Shown here: positions 1 to 4,715 of the stretch, in pieces
Layout: the number at the start of each line of letters is the position of its first letter
Position numbering within the stretch: position 1 is the stretch's first letter
Source of the DNA: Bacteroidota bacterium
GTDB taxonomy: Bacteria; Bacteroidota; Bacteroidia; Chitinophagales; Chitinophagaceae
Length of the DNA: 5,035 nucleotides
Assembly (NCBI GenBank): GCA_023411775.1
Contig: JAEYOL010000181.1
Coordinates: forward strand, 1-5,035
Direction of reading: 5' to 3'
Translations under genes and position numbers: made by a program
Notes under the pieces: model-generated
What the model saw: the letters and a program-made list of their open reading frames with translations, nothing else
What the model was told of the DNA's origin: nothing
Databases searched by the model: none

Positions 1-533
1 GCGCTGAGGAGATGATGAAAAAAGCGATCAATCACCTGGAAGCAGAACTTATAAAAATACGCGCAGGTAAGGCCAATCCCCAAATGCTGGACGGTGTTGT
101 GGTAGATTACTACGGTTCGCCCATGCCGATCAACCAGGTGGCCAATATCAGTGTTTCAGATGCACGTACCCTGACCATTCAGCCCTGGGAAAAAAATATG
201 TTACAGCCGATCGAGCGCTCTATTATCAATGCCAACCTTGGCGTAACGCCGCAAAATGATGGCGCCCTGATCAGGTTGTTTATGCCTCCACTTACAGAAG
301 AAAGAAGAAAAGAACTCGTAAAAAGATGTCAGGCTGAGGGTGAACACTCCAAAGTTGCCGTGCGTAATATCCGTCGCGATGCGATCGAAGGCATTAAAAA
401 GCTGCAGAAAAATGGCCTGAGTGAAGACGCGGCCAAAGATGCTGAAGCTGAAGTGCAGGGTGTTACGGATAAATTTATTAGCCAGATTGATAAACACCTT
501 TCTTCGAAGGAAAAAGAAATTATGGCTGTCTGA
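1..533 (+). CDS. frr: Ribosome recycling factor, 5'-truncated by window edge
   Basis: Ribosome recycling factor works in the cytoplasm with EF-G to split the post-termination ribosome and release mRNA and tRNA. The reading frame is open from base 3. The methionine codons at 12 and 15 are internal: aligned from memory with E. coli RRF (185 aa), about 13 N-terminal residues lie outside the window. Counting from the Met at base 12, helix 1 of the three-helix domain carries KIRAGKANP (residues 15-23), domain II follows with DGVVVDYYGSP (27-37), and the long return helices carry PPLTEERRK (92-100) and VAVRNIRRDA (115-124). The last segment holds the conserved Arg region that contacts the large subunit. 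The C-terminus KEKEIMAV is complete and ends in TGA. In many bacteria frr follows pyrH, which would lie upstream and is not visible here. A strong terminator follows 29 nt after the stop, so this is the last gene of its transcript. Identification is secure. Confidence 0.97.
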   Translation, partial: AEEMMKKAINHLEAELIKIRAGKANPQMLDGVVVDYYGSPMPINQVANISVSDARTLTIQPWEKNMLQPIERSIINANLGVTPQNDGALIRLFMPPLTEERRKELVKRCQAEGEHSKVAVRNIRRDAIEGIKKLQKNGLSEDAAKDAEAEVQGVTDKFISQIDKHLSSKEKEIMAV

Positions 534-562
534 TTATTTTAAATTAATTGGTCAATAGTTTG

Positions 563-588
563 GCGGCGCATTGCGCCGCTATTTTTTT
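563..588 (+). terminator. Intrinsic terminator after frr
   Basis: The arms GCGGCGCA (563-570) and TGCGCCGC (572-579) are perfect reverse complements; sterically the stem is 5-6 GC-rich pairs with a 5-7 nt loop. They are followed by A and seven T residues (582-588). This is a textbook Rho-independent terminator in the + direction. It separates frr from the downstream polyphosphate kinase gene and argues against a coding start upstream of it. Confidence 0.88.
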
Positions 589-593
589 ATATT

Positions 594-611
594 GTAGAAA
601 AGAAATTCTAC
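594..611 (+). promoter_or_regulatory. Inverted repeat just before the ppk2 start codon
   Basis: GTAGAA (594-599) and TTCTAC (606-611) are perfect reverse complements around the loop AAGAAA, and the right arm ends 2 nt before the ATG at 614. In the mRNA it would put a small hairpin over the ribosome-binding position with a purine-rich loop; in DNA it could be a short operator. With only 6 pairs, half of them A-T, it may be chance. No Shine-Dalgarno sequence is otherwise visible. Confidence 0.3.
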
Positions 612-613
612 TC

Positions 614-1357
614 ATGAGTATTGTCTTGCGTGATATCAGTACACGGGCGCCAAAGGATTTGAACAAAAATGAGATCAAGGAAAAAACCAGCGCTATCCTG
701 GAGGAATTGGACCAACTACAAAACCTTCTCTACGCCGAGGGTAAACATGCCATCCTGGTTGTGATCCAGGGCATGGATGCCAGTGGCAAGGACGGTTTGA
801 TCCGCGATGTACTGGGAAATATGAATCCCCAGGGTGTAAAAGTCGTTTCCTTCAAAGCGCCAACCGAGGAGGAACTGAGCCACGACTTTCTTTGGCGGAT
901 CCACCGGCATACGCCTGCCAAAGGAATGATCCAGGTTTTTAACCGCTCCCACTATGAAGATATCATAGTCACCCGTGTGCATCAATGGTGTGATGATGCC
1001 ACCGCTGCCAGCAGAATAAAGGCGATCAATGATTTTGAGCAATTGTTGCAGGAGCATAATTCAACAAAGATTCTCAAAATATACCTTCATGTGTCACCGG
1101 AAGAACAGCATGAAAGACTTGCAGAGCGTATAAAGGATCCCACCAAGATGTGGAAGTACAATGAAAAGGATTTTGAGGAGGCCAAACTTTGGGACACCTA
1201 TATGCAGATGTACCAGGAATGCTTTGAGAAATGCAATAAACCTGAATGGATGATCGTACCCGCCGATCAAAACTGGTACAAGGAATATGTAGTAGCCGTG
1301 GCGCTGCGGGATACCTTAAAAAAACTGGACATGAAGTTCCCCGGTTTGAAAAAATAA
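614..1357 (+). CDS. ppk2: PPK2-family polyphosphate:nucleotide phosphotransferase, class III-like
   Basis: This is a 247-residue cytoplasmic kinase of the polyphosphate kinase 2 family, which moves phosphate between inorganic polyphosphate and nucleotides. Visible motifs are the P-loop (Walker A) GMDASGKDG at residues 53-61, the Walker B-type segment FNRSHYED at 109-116, and the lid-region motif KDPTKMWKYN at 174-183, with DFLWRIHRH at 91-99 between the first two. The FNRSHYED and DP-K-WK pattern resembles single-domain class III PPK2 enzymes such as those of Cytophaga and Meiothermus, known to make both NDPs and NTPs from NMPs. The class call is by recalled similarity and not an alignment. 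I chose ATG 614. An in-frame TTG at 548 would add 22 residues, but they would be translated through the frr terminator and do not resemble the family. The gene seems to be a single transcription unit between frr and mscL. Family membership is secure, nucleotide preference is not. Confidence 0.93.
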   Translation: MSIVLRDISTRAPKDLNKNEIKEKTSAILEELDQLQNLLYAEGKHAILVVIQGMDASGKDGLIRDVLGNMNPQGVKVVSFKAPTEEELSHDFLWRIHRHTPAKGMIQVFNRSHYEDIIVTRVHQWCDDATAASRIKAINDFEQLLQEHNSTKILKIYLHVSPEEQHERLAERIKDPTKMWKYNEKDFEEAKLWDTYMQMYQECFEKCNKPEWMIVPADQNWYKEYVVAVALRDTLKKLDMKFPGLKK

Positions 1358-1435
1358 ATGACAAATGCTCTTAATAAGTTTTTTTTGTAGTTTGATGGTT
1401 TCGTAGAACCTTCACTATTATTTTATCATATCACC

Positions 1436-1448
1436 AAAAACTTTAATT
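1436..1448 (+). promoter_or_regulatory. Start-proximal A-rich element of mscL, shared with osmC
   Basis: AAAAACTTTAAT occupies 1436-1447, one base before the mscL ATG at 1449. The identical 12-mer stands at the same distance before osmC (2855-2866). No Shine-Dalgarno sequence is present. Bacteroidota ribosomes sequester their anti-Shine-Dalgarno and initiate largely on A-rich, unstructured leaders, so this may be a translation-initiation element; that role is inferred. Confidence 0.4.
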
Positions 1449-1817
1449 ATGGGAATGCTAAAAGAATTCAGAGATTTTGCAATGAAGGGCAATGTTGTTG
1501 ACCTGGCTGTTGCGGTCATCATTGGCGGCGCATTCGGTGCCATCATTTCTTCATTGGTTGATGATGTGATCACACCTTTGCTGCTAACACCTGCCCTGGA
1601 AGCTGTAGGCGCCAGGGATATCGACCAATTGGCCTGGGGAACAGTGAAGTATGGTAATTTCCTGTCGGCAGTAATCAAGTTCCTCGTGATCGCTTTTGTG
1701 CTGTTCCTGTTGTTGAAAGGAATGAATAAAATAATTAAAAAGAAAGAAGCGGCGCCTGCGCCTACACCAGAGGACATCCTTTTATTACGTGAAATCAGGG
1801 ATTCCCTGAAAAAATAA
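1449..1817 (+). CDS. mscL: Large-conductance mechanosensitive channel MscL
   Basis: MscL is a homopentameric inner-membrane channel that opens under membrane tension and releases solutes during hypo-osmotic shock. At 122 residues it is shorter than the E. coli protein (136 aa), mostly because of a shorter periplasmic loop. The amphipathic N-terminal helix KEFRDFAMKGN (5-15) leads into TM1 (about 15-45), where DLAVAVIIGGAFG (18-30) lines the pore. The position equal to E. coli Gly22 is Ala, as in the Mycobacterium protein as I recall it, and the Lys31 position is Ala. TM2 is about 69-94 (YGNFLSAVIKFLVIAFVLF), followed by the basic cluster KKK (97-99), a Pro/Ala linker and the C-terminal bundle helix PEDILLLREIRDSLKK (107-122). 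ATG 1449 lines up with the E. coli start; Met3 is a possible alternative. It is likely monocistronic, with a hairpin 12 nt after the stop. Confidence 0.97.
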   Translation: MGMLKEFRDFAMKGNVVDLAVAVIIGGAFGAIISSLVDDVITPLLLTPALEAVGARDIDQLAWGTVKYGNFLSAVIKFLVIAFVLFLLLKGMNKIIKKKEAAPAPTPEDILLLREIRDSLKK

Positions 1818-1829
1818 CACCTGGTGAGA

Positions 1830-1873
1830 ATGCTGCAGCGCGATTCGCGGACCGGCGCTGCAGCATATTTCCC
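1830..1873 (+). terminator. Long hairpin after mscL, probable terminator
   Basis: ATGCTGCAGCGC (1830-1841) and GCGCTGCAGCAT (1855-1866) form a perfect 12-bp stem around a 13-nt loop. It begins 12 nt after the mscL stop. Only a short, weak pyrimidine tract follows (ATTTCCCTT), so termination may be incomplete, or the stem may mainly protect the mRNA 3' end. No T tract is found on the other side, so it fits the + direction better. Confidence 0.62.
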
Positions 1874-1874
1874 T

Positions 1875-1882
1875 TACTTTTG
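1875..1882 (+). promoter_or_regulatory. Candidate Bacteroidota -7 promoter element for scpA
   Basis: TACTTTTG matches the Bacteroidota primary sigma factor -7 consensus TAnnTTTG exactly. It lies just after the mscL terminator hairpin and would give a leader of about 145 nt before the scpA start. No TTTG or TTG box is seen at the usual distance upstream, where the hairpin arm lies, so support is one-sided. Confidence 0.45.
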
Positions 1883-2033
1883 CAGGGGCAGACTTATTAC
1901 GGCCTGCCTGCAGCCATTTTAATATTGAACTTTGAAAACTGGGCATTGAATAAGCCGGAACTGTAAAAAAATGCTCAAAAATTTTTTATTGATCAATGGA
2001 GATGGCCGCTTTATCTAAAAACACAAGCTGAAC
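1883..2033 (+). other. scpA leader with two tiny ORFs
   Basis: This 151-bp stretch has no gene of normal size. It contains ATG 1971 to TAA 2018 (15 codons, in frame with scpA but closed by its stop) and ATG 1996 to TGA 2031 (11 codons, another frame, ending 2 nt before the scpA GTG). No known riboswitch or RNA was recognised. Translation of either mini-ORF is unproven; they may be chance. Confidence 0.3.
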
Positions 2034-2846
2034 GTGAACAATACTACTTACCAGATCAAGCTCGCGCAATTTGAAGGACCGTTTGACCTGCTTTTATTCT
2101 TTATTGAAAGAGACGAGCTGGATATTTATAATATTCCCATCACCCGTATCACCAACGATTTCCTGGATTATATCCACCAACAGGAAGCGGTGAATATTGA
2201 GCTATCGAGCGAGTTCATCCTGTTTGTTTCCACCCTGATGCGAATAAAAGCTAAAATGCTACTTCCCCGTAAAGAGCTGGATGCGCAGGGTAACGAGATC
2301 GATCCCCGCGAAGAGCTGGTAAACAAGATCCTTGAATATAAGAAGTTCAAAGAAGCATCGGCGCAGATGGCGGAGATGGAAGCCATGCGTATGCTGATGG
2401 TAAAACGCGGGAACATCCACAAAGAATTATCACAAATCGGGGAGGAAGCAGGAGAAGGTACCGAGATCCAGAATATTACCATCTTCAAATTGATGAAGGC
2501 CTTCGAAAAGGCCATGCAGAAATATTCCGACAGGATCAATAAACCTGTGCATACTGTAGTTCAGTACAGGTACACTATGGAAAGCAGCCGCCAGGAGATG
2601 CTTTCGCTGGCCCGTGAAGAAAAGACCCTGGCATTTGAAAAAATATTTGAAAAAACTGAGAACCGGGTACACGCTATCTTTTTGTTTCTCTCACTGCTCG
2701 AACTGGTGCAGGGTAAGTTTTTGAAGATCATCATTGGTGAAGGACGAAATAATTTTATCATCGAATACAATGAGCCGGAACAAAGACTGGCAGAACTGGA
2801 AGAAGAAAATCCCACCGCGCCTGATGAGCCGGTTGGGGAATCCTAA
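2034..2846 (+). CDS. scpA: Segregation and condensation protein A (kleisin)
   Basis: ScpA is the kleisin of the bacterial SMC-ScpAB condensin; it bridges the SMC ATPase heads, recruits ScpB, and supports chromosome compaction and segregation at the nucleoid. The 270-residue protein opens with the hallmark SMC-neck-binding segment FEGPFDLLLFFIERDELDIYNIPI (13-36), continues with helices through LMRIKAKMLLPRKE (68-81), then a charged, probably flexible ScpB-binding middle (about 85-165). It ends in a winged-helix domain (about 185-247, including RVHAIFLFLSLLELVQGKF) that binds the SMC cap, plus an acidic tail. GTG 2034 is chosen because an in-frame TAA lies at 2016-2018 and only a CTG intervenes; the family also begins about ten residues before FEGPFDLL. 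No Shine-Dalgarno sequence is seen. scpB and smc are not in this window. osmC follows after 21 nt and is probably co-transcribed. Confidence 0.96.
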   Translation: MNNTTYQIKLAQFEGPFDLLLFFIERDELDIYNIPITRITNDFLDYIHQQEAVNIELSSEFILFVSTLMRIKAKMLLPRKELDAQGNEIDPREELVNKILEYKKFKEASAQMAEMEAMRMLMVKRGNIHKELSQIGEEAGEGTEIQNITIFKLMKAFEKAMQKYSDRINKPVHTVVQYRYTMESSRQEMLSLAREEKTLAFEKIFEKTENRVHAIFLFLSLLELVQGKFLKIIIGEGRNNFIIEYNEPEQRLAELEEENPTAPDEPVGES

Positions 2847-2854
2847 TACATTTA

Positions 2855-2867
2855 AAAAACTTTAATC
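2855..2867 (+). promoter_or_regulatory. Start-proximal A-rich element of osmC, shared with mscL
   Basis: AAAAACTTTAAT occupies 2855-2866, one base before the osmC ATG at 2868. It is an exact copy of the 12-mer in front of mscL, at the same spacing. It sits in the 21-nt gap after scpA, where it could support independent initiation in an operon message. Function is inferred. Confidence 0.4.
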
Positions 2868-3284
2868 ATGAAAAGATTTGCTACTGCAAACTGGAAAGGC
2901 TCAGGAAAAGAAGGAAAGGGCACAAATTCTACCCAATCCGGCGTTCTAAACAACACACAGTATTCTTTCAAAAGCCGTTTCGAAGAAGGTACCGGTACCA
3001 ACCCCGAAGAATTGATAGCTGCGGCGCATGCAGGCTGCTTTTCGATGAAACTAAGTTTTGTACTCAATGCGGCGGGCTTTACTCCCGATAATATCGATAC
3101 CAAATGCACGATCGACCTCGACCCGGCCGCGGGTGCTATCGTGGGAAGTCATTTGGAAGTAAAGGCTACGGTGCCTGGCATCGACGCTGCTAAATTTGCT
3201 GAATGTGCGGCAGAAGCCAAGGCGAACTGCCCGATCAGCAAACTGCTGAACACCAATATCACCATGGACGCAAGCCTGGTTTAA
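2868..3284 (+). CDS. osmC: OsmC-family peroxiredoxin-like hydroperoxide reductase
   Basis: OsmC proteins are cytoplasmic, dimeric thiol peroxidases that reduce organic hydroperoxides and, in E. coli, are induced by osmotic stress and in stationary phase. At 138 residues this is close to E. coli OsmC (143 aa), and it shares long stretches with it: KGTNSTQSGVLN (17-28), GTNPEELIAAAHAGCFSM (43-60) and GFTPDNIDT (70-78). The peroxidatic cysteine is Cys57 in AHAGCFSM, the resolving cysteine is Cys121 in NCPISK, and the supporting Arg and Glu are probably Arg37 (SRFEEG) and Glu47 or Glu48 (NPEEL). All key residues are present. These features place it with true OsmC rather than Ohr or YhfA. The start at 2868 gives the family N-terminus directly. 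It lies 21 nt after scpA on the same strand and faces the minus-strand transpeptidase gene. Regulation is not evident beyond the shared start element. Confidence 0.96.
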   Translation: MKRFATANWKGSGKEGKGTNSTQSGVLNNTQYSFKSRFEEGTGTNPEELIAAAHAGCFSMKLSFVLNAAGFTPDNIDTKCTIDLDPAAGAIVGSHLEVKATVPGIDAAKFAECAAEAKANCPISKLLNTNITMDASLV

Positions 3285-3298
3285 TCTTTTTAATTTTT
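3261..3298 (+). terminator. Weak hairpin and T-rich tract at the osmC end
   Basis: ACCATGG (3261-3267) can pair with CCTGGT (3275-3280) over a 7-nt loop with one bulged base, inside the last codons of osmC. The T-rich stretch ATCTTTTTAATTTTT follows at 3284-3298. The stem is only 6 pairs, so this is a poor terminator, but nothing better is visible in the 44-bp convergent gap. Confidence 0.22.
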
Positions 3299-3301
3299 GG
3301 A

Positions 3302-3339
3302 ATTCGTAAAATCGTGTCGCTGGATTGCTTATTCGTAAA
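3302..3339. repeat. Short direct repeat at the convergent gene ends
   Basis: ATTCGTAAA occurs at 3302-3310 and 3331-3339, 29 bp apart. On the minus strand the matching context extends to GATTT(T)ACGAAT with one inserted T. The second copy covers the end of the transpeptidase gene. It may be the trace of a small duplication or chance. Confidence 0.3.
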
Positions 3340-3970
3340 TCCAGAGTAACATCGGCTTTTTTGAGGCATTGATAACCTGTTTGAGGTATTGCAGGAAACC
3401 TGGCGAAACCGTGGGACATCCATCGCTTTGACAGATCTCATCCGCTACGGCCGATTCAGGAACACATTCGTGCGCGTGCAGAACAACATATCGTTTATAT
3501 GCGTTATTGTTGGTTTTTTCCAGTCCGTACAGTTTATAAGCCGGACCAAAGCGACCATGGTATGCCTGGCCGATCTTGTATTTCCCCAGCGACGTACATC
3601 CCGAGCCGATCGTGTTGCTGTACTTACGGCCTTCGAGCCAGTCCTGGTAACAGCGCCCATGGGTAACCAGTCCGGCATTCACCAGGCTGTCTTTTTTTAG
3701 GTCAAAAACAAAAAACCTTGCCTGTCCAGAAGAGAGGCTCATGTCTAACAGAAAACAGATCTTATCGTTGTAATCTTTTTGTTTCACAAAGTCACGTGCC
3801 GCGACTGCCTTGTTCCTTGCCTTAACAAGGTATTCAGCGGTGACGACGTGAATTTCTTCAGCTTTGATATCCGGTGATAGAGATCGTTGCACCCCAAAAC
3901 CGGGTGAATACAGCCAGGTGGCGGCGATGAGAATAGAAAAAGCCGGCAGCAGGAAACGGGGACTCAACAT
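3329..3970 (-). CDS. Murein L,D-transpeptidase catalytic domain protein (YkuD_2 type)
   Basis: This 213-residue protein has the layout of the YkuD_2 group of L,D-transpeptidase-like proteins, which probably act on peptidoglycan in the periplasm. The N-terminus (residues 1-22, MLSPR then a hydrophobic run) is a signal peptide or membrane anchor. The catalytic region spans about 80-213: THG (103-105), YSNTIGSGCTSLGKYKIG (117-134), GLEKTNNNAYKR (149-160), the histidine motif VVLHAHECVP (162-171) and the cysteine motif CQSDGCPTVSP (180-190). The likely nucleophile is Cys185, with His165 as partner. Five further cysteines (72, 107, 125, 169, 180) are unusual for an exported enzyme. The family is recognised from the motif order; no member of this close subgroup that I can recall has a known reaction, so the substrate is uncertain. 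It lies 77 nt after the unknown secreted protein and may share its transcript. No clear Shine-Dalgarno or promoter is visible before ATG 3970. Confidence 0.85.
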   Translation of the reverse strand: MLSPRFLLPAFSILIAATWLYSPGFGVQRSLSPDIKAEEIHVVTAEYLVKARNKAVAARDFVKQKDYNDKICFLLDMSLSSGQARFFVFDLKKDSLVNAGLVTHGRCYQDWLEGRKYSNTIGSGCTSLGKYKIGQAYHGRFGPAYKLYGLEKTNNNAYKRYVVLHAHECVPESAVADEICQSDGCPTVSPGFLQYLKQVINASKKPMLLWIYE

Positions 3971-4048
3971 AAGGCATCAGTGAATAACAGATGCTTCTTC
4001 AACGAAAATCCATAAAATAAATTTTAGAACCAGCCGTCAAAGCCATCG

Positions 4049-4705
4049 TTAGTCTATTCCAAAGCAGTACACGGTACTTGAGCCATCTATATTCCCCATA
4101 CCCATATTAAGCATGGTAAAAGCGTATTCGCCGGCGGGCAGGTTTTTATCGATGACCAGTTCCCAATAGCCGTCTTTTATTTTTTTTATGCTGAAGGTGT
4201 ATTTATCACTTGATTGCAATTTCTTACCACCAAAAGCACCAGGCGCTTTTTGCATCAGGACTTTTCTTTTCCCTTTGGCGACCTCAGTTTTGTACAGGGT
4301 GATCGTTTTTACCGGATCGTTCATAGCACTCATGGAACCCGCAGACGCATTCATCATCGACGGATCAATGCCGTTGGCCCTCAACATGGAATCCTGTTCA
4401 GCCGAAGAAACTTGCCCGCCGCCAGCGGTATTGGTAAAGATGAAGGAGAGCCCCGGACCCCTAGTAAGCCTGACCGAAGATTTTTCACCTTCGAGTATAT
4501 ATCCGTTCTCATATCCTCCAAAGCCTGCCGCTTTTGTTTTCATCTCCAAATTCGCACTTTCTTTTTCCAGGCGTACAAGTGAATACACACTGTCTTTTTT
4601 CAGAAAATAAATTTCGTTGCTAAACTCCGGTTCCGGGTATTCCTGTGGGTTTGCAGCAATCGTCAAATACAATAGGGCGGTTACTACAGCAGCATATCTT
4701 TTCAT
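4049..4705 (-). CDS. Secreted protein of unknown function
   Basis: I do not recognise a characterised family. The 218-residue product starts with a likely signal peptide (MKRYAAVVTALLYLTIAA, 1-18, cleavage near 18-20), so it should be periplasmic or outer-membrane associated. The rest looks beta-rich, with alternating hydrophobic and charged residues. Two halves resemble each other: residues about 31-90 and 134-198 each hold a strand, a K-rich stretch and a GFGG or AFGG turn (61-64, 157-160), followed by a Tyr-containing strand. A Gly/Ser/Met-rich linker (about 94-130, with MM at 117-118 and four other Met residues) joins them. The frame is open upstream to an ATG at 4792, but that would put 29 hydrophilic residues before the signal peptide and overlap the upstream gene, so ATG 4705 is preferred. 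The start lies 10 nt after the stop of the beta-barrel gene, which suggests one operon and a related envelope role. Confidence 0.72.
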   Translation of the reverse strand: MKRYAAVVTALLYLTIAANPQEYPEPEFSNEIYFLKKDSVYSLVRLEKESANLEMKTKAAGFGGYENGYILEGEKSSVRLTRGPGLSFIFTNTAGGGQVSSAEQDSMLRANGIDPSMMNASAGSMSAMNDPVKTITLYKTEVAKGKRKVLMQKAPGAFGGKKLQSSDKYTFSIKKIKDGYWELVIDKNLPAGEYAFTMLNMGMGNIDGSSTVYCFGID

Positions 4706-4715
4706 AGTCGAAGAT

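Noticed and set aside
1379..1386. Run of eight T after ppk2 as a possible intrinsic terminator
   Set aside because: Only a 3-bp CTT/AAG or a distant ACAAA/TTTGT pairing precedes it; there is no GC-rich stem.
1388..1394. TAGTTTG before mscL as a -7 promoter element
   Set aside because: It is one base short of TAnnTTTG and has no TTTG box at a fitting distance. The same TAGTTTG at 556-562 lies upstream of the frr terminator, so it is not a useful ppk2 promoter either.
2988..3001. Tandem GGTACC copies inside osmC
   Set aside because: They encode the conserved GTGT stretch of the family, so the pattern is explained by coding.
3320..3344. Hairpin CTGGATT/AATCCAG at the transpeptidase stop as a terminator
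   Set aside because: The 7-bp stem is AT-rich, overlaps the coding end and lacks a T tract on either side.
3389..3700. Plus-strand open frame of 103 codons opposite the transpeptidase gene
   Set aside because: It lies antisense to a gene with clear catalytic motifs and shows no recognisable protein features.
4012..4027. AT-only inverted repeat TAAAAT/ATTTTA between the two envelope genes
   Set aside because: Its loop would be 2 nt and the stem has no GC pairs, so it is most likely base composition only.
4188..4610. Plus-strand open frame of 140 codons opposite the secreted protein gene
   Set aside because: The minus-strand frame has a signal peptide and ordered strand pattern; the plus frame looks like its shadow, as do the overlapping frames nearby.
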